Positions 14,326-25,110 of a DNA stretch of 64,000 bases are shown piece by piece (the stretch's first letter is position 1; the number at the start of each line of letters is the position of its first letter). Origin of the DNA: Darksidea phi. Its lineage: Eukaryota > Ascomycota > Dothideomycetes > Pleosporales > Lentitheciaceae. The stretch covers positions 1-64,000 of the forward strand of contig JASJFT010000024.1 of NCBI GenBank assembly GCA_030770425.1. Direction: 5' to 3'. The notes beneath the pieces are model-generated. The model had not been told where the DNA came from. It saw nothing but the letters and a program-made list of their open reading frames with translations, and searched no databases. Position numbers and translations under genes: made by a program.

Positions 14326-14793
14326 TATTAATATAACTTTAGTTTAGAGTAGTTAATATATTATATATTATATATACCTTTATATAGAATCTAGATTAGA
14401 ATTAATAGAACGTTTATTATACTATTAGTTTCTAATAAGTTAAGATTAAGTTAATAAATTCTATTACTAGAATAACTACTTAGGAAAAGATCTAATCTTA
14501 TTCGTAAGTATTAGGTAAAGAACTAAAGATTAACTATAAAGAATTAAGATAGAAAATCTAGGAGATCCTTTACTCTCTTATATCTATCCTACTTTATCTT
14601 ACTCTATTTACTCTATTCGCTAAGATATAGATTAACTAGATTATTATTAATTATACTCTATTTACTCTATTCGCTAAGATATAGATTAACTAGATTATTA
14701 TTATATAATATTAGATTACTAACTAAGTCCCTATCTTAGCTTCTAACCTTCTTAGAATACCCCGTATCCTATAGTTCGCGTAGAGTTATAATA
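14326..14793 (-). repeat. 5' LTR of element A
   Basis: The right boundary (14793) is fixed by the point where homology with 1-309 ends. The left boundary (about 14326, plus or minus 10) comes from where similarity to the inverted A' LTR (15725 to about 16214) fades. Two near-identical copies of a roughly 45-base unit (Ctctatttactctattcgctaag and following, about 14598-14700) lie inside it and also in the copy at 1-309. Confidence 0.75.
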
Positions 14794-16214
14794 ATAAGAA
14801 GTATAAGATCGAGAAAATCTAAGAACTATAAAAGTTTAGTTATTAGTAGAAATATTTAGTTAAATAGGTAGAATAGCCTACTAACTAGAATATATAGGAA
14901 TTAATTAAGAACCTATAGAACTACTAGAGGCTAGTTAAGTAGTATTACTAAAAGTATCTAGAGATAGAGACTCCTAACTATTTAGGAAGAAGAAATTAGC
15001 GGACTTATATAGTAAGAGTTACTATAGTAATCTAAATAAGTTAGAAGAAGTAGAATACTTAGCTTTCTCTAACTAGTCTAGCTCTTCGAGGGACGTAAGC
15101 TCGCGATAGTATATTTTAGTATTATAACGATCTAGGTTCTAAAGCTACTTTAAGAGACGGGTCTTATAAGTATAAAGCTTAGTTATTTAAATAAAGGTCT
15201 TATTATAGATAGTATATATAGTATCTAGCTTAGCTTAAAGATTAGATTTCTATTTATCTATCTTCGTCTAATCTCTCTTAGTTACTACTAGGTTATACTT
15301 TAATCTACGACGGATATACTCTATATAGGAACTAGACTAAAGATTAATATAATAGGTTTAAGGAGACCGTATAGTATAATAATAAGAATAGAATATTAGT
15401 ATAAGACGAGAATAAGTAAATAAGCGATCTATAAGACGATAATAATATTTAAAATAAGTTATTATAGGAGTCTTAGGTATTATTAAAATCTAGGAAGTTA
15501 ATTAAAGATAAAAGATAATTAGTCCCGTATAAATAGTAGATTGATTACTCTTATATATTACTAGAAAGACGGAATAACTATAGCCTCGAATAGGCTATAT
15601 AGTACGTATACGTAAAGTATAGTATAGTTTAAAAAAAGAAACCTACTAAGCGTAGGTACTACTAGCTAGGGAATAATAGGTATAATAAAATCTTTAAGAA
15701 CGAAGCTTAGAAGGAGGGAGTAAGTATTATAACCCTAGAATTAGAGGGATATAAGGTAAGCTCTAATATAGCTATAATAGCTAAGCTATACTTAATTAGT
15801 AATTTAATATTATATAACTTAGAAGTTATAAAAGCTACTAAGATAACTACTTCTATAACTACTATAAAAGTTATAAAAGTTATAGAAGTTACTACTTCTA
15901 CTACTACTACTACTACCTCGAGGAATAAGAACGGGTATAAGAGAATAGAGGATCTCTTAAACTTTCTATTTTAATTCCTTATAGTTAATCTTTAGTTCTT
16001 TATCTAATACTTACGAATAAGATTAGATCTTTTCCTAAGTAGTTATTCTAGTAATAGAATTTATTAACTTAATCTTAACCTATTAGAAACTAATAGTATA
16101 ATAAATATTCTATTAGTCCTAACCCGGATTCTATATAAAGGTACGTATAACGTATAATATATTCTTTAAATATAGTAGCTCCTACCCTTTAGACTAAGAA
16201 GAACTCCTTCTATT
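14794..16214 (+). mobile_element. Remnant A' of a related Ty3/gypsy element, plus orientation
   Basis: From about 14797 the plus strand matches the minus strand of 920-1230 (the chromodomain region of A), with only scattered substitutions. A purine tract at 15709-15724 and an LTR from 15725 follow. The distance from chromodomain to LTR (about 620 bp) equals that in A, so this is the 3' end of a sister element in the opposite orientation. Everything upstream of the chromodomain is missing; element A begins there. Either A inserted into A', or the two were joined by rearrangement. Confidence 0.75.
15725..16214 (+). repeat. 3' LTR of remnant A' (inverted relative to A's LTRs)
   Basis: Starts TATTATAACC directly after a polypurine tract and matches the reverse complement of 14326-14793. 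Similarity is strongest at 15935-16140 and weaker at about 15760-15930, where a short CTA trinucleotide run (about 15897-15917) occurs. The right end is approximate. Confidence 0.7.
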
Positions 16215-16327
16215 AAACTAATCTAGTTATCTTTCTAAAGGTTATACTAAAAGCTTTTAATATTATTTTTATAAGTTCGAGGAGTATAAGTAAGTCCTTA
16301 GGTATATAAAGATATAGAACTAAAATA

Positions 16328-16761
16328 ATATATTTTATAAGCGAGCTACGTATATAAGCGAGCTACGTACCCTAAAATATACTAAAAAATTAAAAATCTA
16401 TACCTTTATATCTTTATAATAACCTATTAAGAATCTTTTAAATTTTAATAGAATATAGATAATAGCTAGATAAAGAGAATATTAAATTCCTAAAAGCTAA
16501 AAATTAATAGTATATAAGATATTAAAGAAAAGGTAAAATCTCTTAAATTTAGGGGCCAAAATACGGCTATCTTAAGGAATATTAATTTTTAACTTTTAGG
16601 AATTTAATATCCTCTTTATCTCGCTACTATCTATATTCTATTAAAATTTAAAAGATTCTTAATAGGTTATTATAAAGATATAAAGGTATAGATTTTTAAT
16701 TTTTTAGTATATTTTAGAGTACGTAGCTTACTTATATACGTAGCTCGCTTATAAAATATAT
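16328..16761. mobile_element. Foldback MITE with about 180-190 bp inverted arms
   Basis: Left arm (about 16328-16516) and right arm (about 16583-16761) are reverse complements with few mismatches, leaving a loop of about 65 bp that holds GGGGCCAAAATACGGC. The element is 434 bp and is flanked by TA on both sides (16326-16327 and 16762-16763), as expected for Tc1/mariner-superfamily targets. Each tip carries a doubled unit, TATAAGCGAGCTACGTA twice in tandem. There is no coding capacity. The tips resemble those of the Fot1-like transposon that starts only 14 bp to the right. Confidence 0.82.
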
Positions 16762-16775
16762 TATACTAATCTATA

Positions 16776-18628
16776 ATATATTTTATAAGCGAGTAACGAA
16801 TATAAGTAAGTAATAAACCCTACTAACTTTTCGCGATATATTACCTATTAACTCTTATAGCTTAACTAACTACTATTTAATTACCTTATAATAAAGTAGA
16901 TATCTCCCTAGCTATCTTAACTATTAATTAGAATTAAATCTAGAGCGTTAATAGTATTATAGTAATATTTAACGTCTCTAAAGTAATACTCTATCGCTAA
17001 CGTACTAGAATTACTATATAATACGATTACTAGCCTAAATTAAAGAAGCTTTCTAAGCTAGAGGAGGAGGTAATTATTAGTTATATACTCGATCTAGATT
17101 CGTAAGGATTTACCTTTACTCTAGAGGCTATATAAGATATAGCGAATAAGCTACTCGCTAAGTATAGTACTAGCTAGATAGGTAAGTAGTAGCCTAAGAA
17201 CTTCGTCTAGCGAACTAATAGTATTAAAATATAATTTAATTAATCCTATAATTAATAGTAAGCTCTCTATAAGGATTCTAATATTATTTAAACCTAGTTT
17301 AACCTAGTAGTACGTACTAAAGCTACCTAGGGTATTACTAATTAGGATATTTATAACGTCGACGAAGCTAACTTCTTAATAGATAAGATATTAGTATAAT
17401 TAGTTATTACTAGCTTAGAGAGACGTAGGTAGGCTAAAGCTATCTAGCTAAATAATCGCGAGTAGGTTACTATAATATAGAGAATTAATACTACTAGGTA
17501 GACTATTCCGCTCTTAGTTATCTTCGCTAGCTAATACTATCTCTCTATCTAGTACGAGGGCGACGATATACTAGATAATTAGGCTATTAGTATTAGTAAT
17601 AACGACTAGATAAATAATAATCTAAGAGTTATCTAGTTAAAGTACTTTATTAAATATATAGTAGATTATAGAGTAGATATATACTAGCTACTAGTCGTTA
17701 ATAGCTATAGGAGCTATATCTTAAATAAATTCTAGGACCTTTATAAGGAGAATAATATCTATACTCTCTATATACTAGCTTATTTATTATACCTCCTATA
17801 GCTACTTAATATAGGCTATTTCTCGCCGTTAAAGCGTATATATAAGGACTAGATTAATAGCCTAATTTATAATTATATCTACTATATTATAAAGCTTAAA
17901 TTCCTATCTACCTTTTATATAGCCTATAATAAGGCTATTATAGAGAAGAATATCTACGCGAGTTTTTAAGGTACTAGCCTAGTTCTATACGATTTAGAGG
18001 TAGTAATCTTAAAACTTAATATTAAGCTAAGGACGCCGTTACTAGTAGTCCTACTAAAGGTTATATAGGAGGCTAGAATACTAAGTAATATACGCGAAGT
18101 AGAGGCTTAATTAATATTAATTTATAAGTATATATATAGATATAAGAGCTTATTACCTACTTCTATTATTCTAGTTATTAATTAGCTAAGTAAAGGTATT
18201 AAGGTATTAGCTTATAAAGCTATATTTATACGTAAACGAATCGTAAGCCTAGAGAAGGTAATTAAGACTACTATAACGCGTAGAAAGTATAAAAAGAAGA
18301 GGATCTAGAAGTAGGGTATCCTAATTAAAGTAGAGGGGGAGGCTATTATTATTTAAAAGGCTACTAAGTAGTAGTAAGAGAACGAAAGATATTAAGTTAC
18401 TATATAATTAGGTATAAGCTAATAGGCTTTAGCGTACTATACGCGCTGTAGAGAATCTAGATATAACTTACGAACGTATAAGATACCTACTATAGATACT
18501 ACTTAATCTATTACTAGTACTATTTTAATAGAATTCTGATACGTTATTAAACTACGTAGCTTTTTAGGTATAGAAAGTTGGTAGGGTTCGTTACTCGCTT
18601 ATATTCGTTACTCGCTTATAAAATACGT
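16776..18628 (+). mobile_element. pogo/Fot1-like (Tc1/mariner superfamily) DNA transposon, RIP-inactivated
   Basis: Terminal inverted repeats of about 50 bp (16776 to about 16828 and about 18577-18628) share TATTTTATAAGCGAGTAACG, followed by a second copy of the AAGCGAGTAACGAA unit. TA flanks both ends (16774-16775 and 18629-18630). The 1853-bp interior encodes a decayed pogo/Fot1 transposase in plus orientation. The left TIR has lost several CpA/TpG-derived bases relative to the right one, which suggests unequal RIP at the edge of the block. Confidence 0.87.
16900..18540 (+). pseudogene. Fot1/pogo-like transposase, RIP-destroyed
   Basis: Plus-strand translation gives, in order: a CENP-B/HTH-type DNA-binding segment containing KLEEEVIISYILDLDSRGF at about 17055-17110; the first catalytic-Asp box as IYNVDEANF at about 17347-17375; a second box read as LLVVNSYRSY (family LxxDGHxSH) at about 17685-17715; and a third LLQPLN box (family QPLD) at about 17795-17815, with Asp changed to Asn. 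A Lys/Arg-rich tail and a degenerate Cys/His motif of the form CRExxxNxRT follow near 18450. Many TAG/TAA stops interrupt it. These are the standard landmarks of fungal DDE-1 (pogo) transposases. Confidence 0.82.
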
Positions 18629-19507
18629 TAGTAAGTTTTATAAAGCTATCTATATTAATTATCCAAGATAGCCTACTTGAAACTATAGAGGACTAGTACT
18701 TTATAGATAGGAAGGAGGCGCTTATTTAAACGCTAATTAGTAAGTTAGAACGTAGTAAACTTTTTTCTCCTATAGAGCTATTATATATCGACGCTATATA
18801 TACGTATATAGAGCTTCGAAACCTACTTTTATAGAGTTGAGAGGCTCTAATATAGTCCTATAATTATTACTTAGCTTTGATTCTAATAGCTTCTATATTG
18901 ATTACTCAAATTCGTCTATACGAAAATCCCCTTCTTAGAGAGCTCTTGTACAGGTCATGCACCATAAATGAAACACCACTTGACATTACCATATGCAGCC
19001 ATAAATATTGAGTGTCATAATAAGTTGTTTATTGTAGAAGAAGCCGAAGAACTTGTCCCGTACTTTACTATGCAAAGACTTAATAGCCTGAAGGGGGCAG
19101 GGACCTGACCGTTGAGAAAGCTGTCAATATATGCCGTATGGTTCTTTTTTCGCTCCACTAGTGACATGCTGTACAAACTAGCTGGGCTTTTCTATCTAAT
19201 AAAGACGCAGTAGCCAGAAGAAGGTTCATATTACCGATGTGGTCGATGCGATTCGAAGTAGTAAGTACTGAGAATAATAGCGGCGCTATACCAGACTTCC
19301 TGTAATCTTCGCCCTCCAGGACTGCTTGTGCGTACTGCCAAGGGTATACTTATACAAGTGTCTCTACTTTCCTCAAAATGGAACAGACATTCTATATCAA
19401 CAGTAGAAAGAGCACAGGGATGAGCATCTATTCTCATTCTAAAAAAATTCTATCGGCGGAAACCCGATTGTAAAACGACTTAGAAGGGTTTTCAAACTGA
19501 AAAGATG
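18629..19507. other. Transition from RIP block to normal-composition DNA, no gene seen
   Basis: To about 18.65 kb CpA/TpG are absent. From there TTGA, CAAG and CAGG-type words return, and by about 18.95 kb composition is ordinary. No domain is recognisable in any frame. The open frames at 19.23-19.44 kb are short and featureless. Confidence 0.6.
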
Positions 19508-21498
19508 TCATGCTACACACTGGACGGATGATGGAAGGCAAATATTCCCCCTTAAACATGCATATGATATCCCCGGAACGAATCGACTCATCTGTCCGAA
19601 ACTCGTGACAAGATGACCGCCATCCGGAATTGCTATTCCCCTAGGAGCAATCCGGATTATCCCATGCTTGATTACGAGGGTCATGTGTCCCCGTACGTGG
19701 ACATAGTCCATGCAGTGTTCCCTTCCCTCCAACACTTCGATAGCAGTCCGATAAGCTGCAGCTTTCTCGCCTTTGCCCAGATCCGACCTCCAAAACCGAT
19801 CCCACTGATGCAAGAAATCGTCAGATATGATTGTGGAAGTGGAGTGCTGTAAATGATCCAAGCAAAGGCTCTTCAGCGCTTGAAAGTCTTGAGCAAGCCT
19901 GAGAATATGCCGCTCTATAGTGTTAAAAGGGTCTACACCGTCCTCATCCGAATGTTTCTTGAATTCCATATATGCCAGACTTGCTGCGATTTCATTTGGA
20001 TGAATAAAAGTTGCCACTCGCCCTAATCGAACACCTTCGAGTTCCAGACGCATCGAGTTCTCCGAGACTTCCACGTATGGGGGATCAACTTGAGTAGCCG
20101 TAAGGTCGCCAGCGGTCGTACAAATGAATCGCCAATCAATTACCCAGCTAGGCACTCCAGTAATATCCCTTCGTCTCAAATCCAAGATTCGGAGGTCCTT
20201 TGTATTCTTGAGTAGAAGCGCCGAATACCAATGAAAAACTTGAGCCACTGGAAGACTATAATTGGGCTTTAATTCGTCTAGAATTCTGTCCAAGAAGTCC
20301 TACGAGTGCATACAACTGGTCTCGGGGTCAGTTGCGCTGGATGCTCTGCAAGTCTGGTGCAAAAGTTCGTTTAATATGCGCGCAACGTTATTAAATGGGT
20401 CTCCCTGTTGAGACCCTTCGATTCTTGCAACCATTTCCTGATAGCTGTCCACACGTGGTTCAGCCTGATTAAGTTTCCAATATCATCCGAAAACATCATG
20501 GCATTTGGAGCGAAATCTGAATCGGCCATTTGCGCGCACCTGGGAGCAATGACACTGAAGAACGTGTCCCATTGGATCTGGTTAAACCCTATCCATGCTC
20601 TCACGGTCGAGCTAGCTGTTGTAAGTTCTTGGATAACCCATACCCTGGTAAACCAATCGCTGCGGAATATCTGCCGAAGCTGATGGATTGCATCGAGCCT
20701 CGGACGTACGAAGTTTTCCGAGCCTAGATAATCTAGCATGCCGGAAAAATCCAGTCGCTCCATGCCATCAAAGAAGGAGTGACGCGCCACCTCCTGAACT
20801 TCGTGGGTAAGATGAAGACCTGTGCTGATATCGGAGTACTGTGCAAGCTCTCCGAGCCAGATAAATAATGATGGGGCGTGGCTGTAGATATCCTTCATCC
20901 TGACCACCTCGCGACTGCGCTCAACCAAATCCTTTTGATTAATGCATAAAGCATCCATCCACAAATAGAGATGGGAGCGGTCTAGTCCCGGGTCCTGCGA
21001 ACTGTCAATGACCTCCTCGTTTTCCAGCGAACCGTGCCGTTCTCTTAGATGGGAAATCGCGGGCATAACGCTGGGATGAATAACTTCTGTCCTCACGGTG
21101 TCGCTCTCAAACGGGAAGTACTGATTAAATCCCACGTCCTCAAGGGCCGTCCGAACAATAGAATGGATAAGCAAGCTGCTCTGACGTCGTAAACCGGGCG
21201 AGAGACGTTTGCTGACCGCTATCAGCATCTTTTGCGCATGCCGGAGGAAAGAGTGCAGGTTAGTGGTGACAGGATATTCCTCCCCATTAAGTAGTATCGG
21301 AGTAGTGATCTTTGCGTCTCCCCAGTTCTAGGACAAAGCGATGTAGTCGTGAATGTAGTTCGTAGCTAGAGAAATATGCTGAAGCTCGCAGCGGATCTAG
21401 TCGTCAACCTCACCCGGATAAAGCTTAACAATGCGAATTTCAGCTGGGTCCGAAAGTGACAACGGCTGATGAGGGGATTTCCCTGCAAAGGAGTCCAT
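19508..21498 (-). pseudogene. HET-domain (heterokaryon incompatibility) protein pseudogene
   Basis: From an ATG at 21498 the minus strand reads 33 codons to a TAG (21397-21399), continues in frame to a second TAG (21328-21330), then is open to 20371. It carries the HET signatures LWMDALCINQ, ...IYSHAPSLFIWLG and WFTRVWVIQEL. Around 20413 one base appears to be lost: the downstream homologous text (GDPFNNVARILNELL...TDP) lies in another frame, which reaches another TAG (20300-20302) and then stays open to 19508 (LKPNYSLPVAQVFHWYSALLL and onward). The first TAG is a CAG-to-TAG (CpA to TpA) change in the most likely ancestor; the second fits TGG-to-TAG. In intact genes HET domains trigger incompatibility cell death. 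This copy cannot make a full protein unless spliced in an unseen way. It sits 0.9 kb from the RIP block. Confidence 0.82.
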
Positions 21499-21993
21499 CT
21501 GCAGAGTCCTCAGCTTGGTGAACTTCCGTGATTTCCGCCACTGGTGTTATGGTGGGAGAGGGGAAAGAGAGAGGGAAAGCTCGACCAACTTGCAGCTAAG
21601 GAGAGGGGCTGAGGCAAAGCCAGTATGCGCTGTCGCGCGTGGCACAGCAACTGCCCAGTCAGCTATGGCCGCACCAACACTTGCCCGCCATCGATTTCCT
21701 GCAGCAGGCAGGCTGGAGAAACAGCTTCGCTACTTTAACCAACCAACATCGAAGAGTTGATGTTGCGATCGTTCAACGGTGGCAGGAACACCGTTACTTG
21801 GGATAATTCATCCTGATACCCTCTGTGAGCTCCGCAGTTTCCATTTGTAACGTGCTTGAAATTACAGGGTGCATGTCACAATACGCTGATGGTTTTAAAA
21901 GCAGTGGGTCCTCACAGATCCCAGGGGGGTAGGGGAGCTCTTCTTGTCGTCATTATAATTTCTGGTTCAGTCGGCTCTGCGCAATGGATCCTC
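21499..21993. other. Intergenic between convergent/tandem minus-strand genes
   Basis: About 500 bp between the 5' end of the HET pseudogene and the 3' end of the next minus-strand gene. Normal composition. No conserved coding signal; the short plus-strand frames here show no domain. Confidence 0.5.
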
Positions 21994-23979
21994 CTAATCC
22001 TTAGCAATAAATCCGACCCTCCTAACACATCTATCCTCTTCCTCCATGCCCTCTTGTTGATTATTTTCTCTGCGTGACCGAAAATTCCTTGCTAAGTCTG
22101 GCAGCTTCTTGTCCATCTTGTTTAGAGTGACGGCGTTACAAAGTCCGGGCGCTATCCCACTATGGCTCACACTCGAAATGTCCATTGTCAAAGCAGTCAA
22201 GGTCGGATCTCGAGTAGCTTTGATGCCCGTCCATTTCAGCATTCCGTACAGTATAATGGCGGACAACTCAAGTGTAATTTGCGTCCCTAGCCAAATGTAC
22301 AGCCTCGTCTTTGCCACTGTCGCCCGAACGACTGGCTCGGCATGCCTAACCGAGACGGTTTCTGTGGCACGACCGAGATCATTCGTCAAGCTGCTCCATG
22401 CAGAATGGTAAGCGAGTCTGAGCATGCCGATAGTATACGCATCGATGCCCTGTTTCATGTATTTGGATGTTGTGTTGAGTGGCCTCACATTTCGAATGAC
22501 TTCAGAAATTACGTCGAGTGTCAGATCGACAAGCCAGTCGTTTTCGATGGCAACCGTTGAGTGTTCGGCCTGGCAAGTCGCAATGGTCTGGATGTCGCTC
22601 GAATAAGTAATATTGCAATCTTTCATGTGGCGAACACCGGCTCGAATGTTGGCTTCGGCGACGTGGAAGCACTCTCGTACATCGAATATGGTGCCATTCT
22701 GATAACTTGCGTAATCAGCCGTTCGTACGTTGGGTAGTATTCCTAGCTGAGGATCCTCAGACGGGCAGGGTGTGCTCTCGTTAGATAACGAACCATCCGG
22801 CCTTAAGGTGTCATGGAACACCCGTCCAGTCCTAACAAGGACGTACTTCATTCCTTCGAAAACTGTGGTGTTCTTTGGTCTGGAGTTGGACGCGTTGAAC
22901 ACTTGTTCACGGTAAAAGAAGACACCGCCAACGCCTGTATCGTCGATCTTTATGCCGGACGCACTGATATAATCCCTGTTGCCGAGCCAGCGAAAGCGAC
23001 CACGGTCATGTGGTCCACCATCGATCCATTTCAATGTGACATCGATAAACGGCACTGTAAGGTCAATAGTGCTTCGAAGGGGAATCGGAGTGGTTGCTGT
23101 GAAAAGCCGCCGAACAGGCACACTTTCGTTTGTGAAGGCGTATCCATTATCAATGGTGGCTCCTAGAGTTGCCTGCATAATGGGTCGCCAGCGGTCCTCT
23201 GGCCAGAGCGTGAAATTACCGAAGGCTTCATCTTGACTCTTGGGGCCCGGGTCCCCAATTCGTGTGATGTCGATCAAGAGCGGCGACGAGGGTAGCCGTA
23301 CCGAAGGAACCCACGCTAAGGAGGAAGTAGCTAGCGGTGCTGAAAGGTTGGCGGGTATTGAAAGACAGATAACTAGGAGCGCTAGGAGAGACCATAAGAG
23401 GTGATTGTAGGTCTCGAAACGAAGTGCTACTGGGATACGAAAGCTCACTACCAAAAGTAGCTCGCTCAAAGACAGGCCACAGGTTTCCAGCAAGACCTCA
23501 ATCAATCGCCAGACAATACGTGTAGACCCCATTGCAGCGACTAATCGGATAAGAAGGAGGGCAAGGGAGACTAGGGCGCTGACTTCTGTCTGGTAGAGTT
23601 CGTTTTGGTCCACATTTGGCGCAGAGTTATGAGTAAAAGAGCGTGAGCCGGTCAGAAAGCCACGACCGTCGATCCAAACAAACATGGTGACAATGAAGAA
23701 AACGCATGCTATGCAGTGGAGGACAAAAATGTACCACGCTTTACATGAGTTCCATAGACCAACATCGTCTGAGCGCATCTCGCAGTCATGCTGGTTGTTT
23801 CTCATTTGATCGATGGTGTCAATTGCCGTTGATGCATGCGTGTCGGCTTGTGCGTAGGAAGGCGTCCTAAAACAGAGTTAGAAGGGTAATAGATACTGAT
23901 TTTCGAAGAGGTACACGAACGGCTCTGAGTGATCGTGATTTGGTAGCGGCGTAATCATGTTCATTGTGGAAGCTTGCAT
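21994..23979 (-). CDS. Multi-spanning membrane protein of unknown function, fungal-specific type
   Basis: Two exons: 23915-23979 and 21994-23866. The 48-bp intron (23867-23914) has donor GTACCT, branch TTCTAAC and acceptor TTTTAG. Joining them gives 645 residues from an ATG at 23979 (a second in-frame ATG lies 5 codons on). Hydrophobic segments lie at about residues 68-90, 117-137, 150-168 and 176-197, with a single one at about 560-582. The roughly 360-residue loop between them has about ten N-glycosylation sequons and several Cys, so it is probably lumenal or extracellular. The last 60 residues are charged and cytosolic in the simplest model. I recognise no named family; the layout resembles large uncharacterised membrane-protein families common in dothideomycetes. 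A TATAAAA lies at 24007-24013, only about 30 bp upstream of the chosen ATG, so the second ATG could be the real start. Confidence 0.8.
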
Positions 23980-24219
23980 TGACTGTGAAAGAGCTTCGAT
24001 GGCAGGTTTTATAGGCGCGTGAGATGCTTAATTCTTTGTAGGTGGGGCTCTCCGGAGGCAGAGCTTGGGAGGCATTTCGTCGCGCTACGAGTACCGTACG
24101 CTATGGAGTCGCCGAGAGATGAGTGTTGGAATGAAAGGAGATCCTGTTGCCAAAGTAGACTTTATTCAGCTTTAGGTGAGTCCGCCTTGACATGGTAAAA
24201 GTCTCCTCAGCCCCTGCAT

Positions 24220-24400
24220 ATAGGGAGTACAGCAGCTGCGGCGCTTCAGTGCAAGGCTCAATTGTAGCGGTCATAAAAGTACCACCCCACTATCTACATG
24301 TCGCACCCAATAGGAGCTCTTGGGCTGTAGGCGCCGGTGGCTGAAGGCCAAAGCGTTACGCAACTACAATGCCTTGCGACACGCCACAGCGCCACTTTAG
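24220..24400. repeat. Imperfect dispersed repeat, copy 1
   Basis: Shares AGCAGCTGCGGCGCTT and GGCGCCGGTGGCTGAA, in the same order and at comparable spacing, with about 24955-25110. Identity outside these words is low. It is probably an old duplicate or a decayed small repeat. Confidence 0.4.
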
Positions 24401-24954
24401 TCAAAGTATAGCTTGATAAACATGGCTGTGCAGAAGCTGCGTAAAGGTGGTAGGTGGAGCCAGCACAAAAGGAGGGAAAACGGGTGGATAGAGTAAAGCG
24501 ATTAGAGTAGCCGCGTTGCTTACACAGAAGGTTGTGTTAAAATGTTAAAACTATTCTTCCTCAAAGAAAATATTGCTCCCACATATTGGGCTAGGCGACT
24601 GGCAAGACTATAAAGTTTAGAAATCCGAGTCGTGGGCTGAAACTGAGCGCGTAATCTCCTCTTCCGTTGCCGGCGGGCTTGAGCTCGGGCTGGTACAATC
24701 TCCGACCGATTACTGCATCGATGAATGAAGCTTAATCGCGTGTAAACCCGAGCAGTGTGTGAGAATTGATTAAACTACTCGGTGAAGTAAGGTTTGAGCT
24801 GGGGCCTGTACCTGGCTTCTCCGATATGGGAAGAGATTCAAATGTTAGCTGTCGAGCTAGAATCCAGCGCTCTGATATCATTGTTTAGGTTTCGTGTGAT
24901 GGTGCAGAGGTCTGAGCCCTAGCGGACGCAACATTGGTGATCGAACGGTAATGA

Positions 24955-25110
24955 CATATAGCAGCCGCAGCGCTTAATTGCGCGCATCTGAATGACGCAA
25001 ACGTATGATAGGTTACTTCTAGAGGTGGAGGCGCCGGTGGCTGAAAGTCAAAGCATGCTGACGCCGCCCGTGCGACTTGGCGACGCTGTGCAACATACCA
25101 CAAAGTCACA
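24955..25110. repeat. Imperfect dispersed repeat, copy 2
   Basis: Partner of about 24220-24400, with AGCAGCCGCAGCGCTT and GGCGCCGGTGGCTGAAAGTC. No coding content recognised. Confidence 0.4.

Larger units (their letters stand above)
1..14793 (-). mobile_element. Ty3/gypsy LTR retrotransposon A (minus strand, left end outside window, interrupted by B)
   Basis: The 309 bases at 1-309 match 14485-14793 without indels, and the two are long terminal repeats of one element. A polypurine tract in minus-strand sense abuts the LTR at 310-325. Read on the minus strand, about 9.0-14.3 kb carries a decayed gag (about 13.0-14.3 kb) and a decayed pol, with the reverse-transcriptase active-site box at about 10925-10965. 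A chromodomain-like end of the integrase lies at about 1090-1230. Element B is inserted between 1437 and 8996. Without B, A is about 7.2 kb, a normal size for a Ty3/gypsy chromovirus-type element. All reading frames are destroyed by RIP. Confidence 0.85.
1..18628. repeat. AT-rich block of RIP-mutated nested transposons
   Basis: Seen: across this stretch CpA and TpG are nearly absent and TpA is extremely common, while CpG is kept. Only about a dozen or so exceptions were noticed, for example near 1675, 3218, 5107, 6597, 7165, 12278, 13138, 15542 and 16556. With no CpA/TpG there is almost no ATG and no TGA, and TAA/TAG fill all frames, so no long reading frame survives. Known: this is the outcome of repeat-induced point mutation (CpA to TpA on both strands) in Pezizomycotina. 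The boundary with normal-composition DNA is at about 18.63-18.95 kb. Everything recognisable inside is transposon-derived. Confidence 0.93.

Noticed and set aside
19231..19437. 68-codon minus-strand frame
   Set aside because: Short, no family resemblance, lies in the transition zone beyond the HET pseudogene, and no intron joins it to anything.
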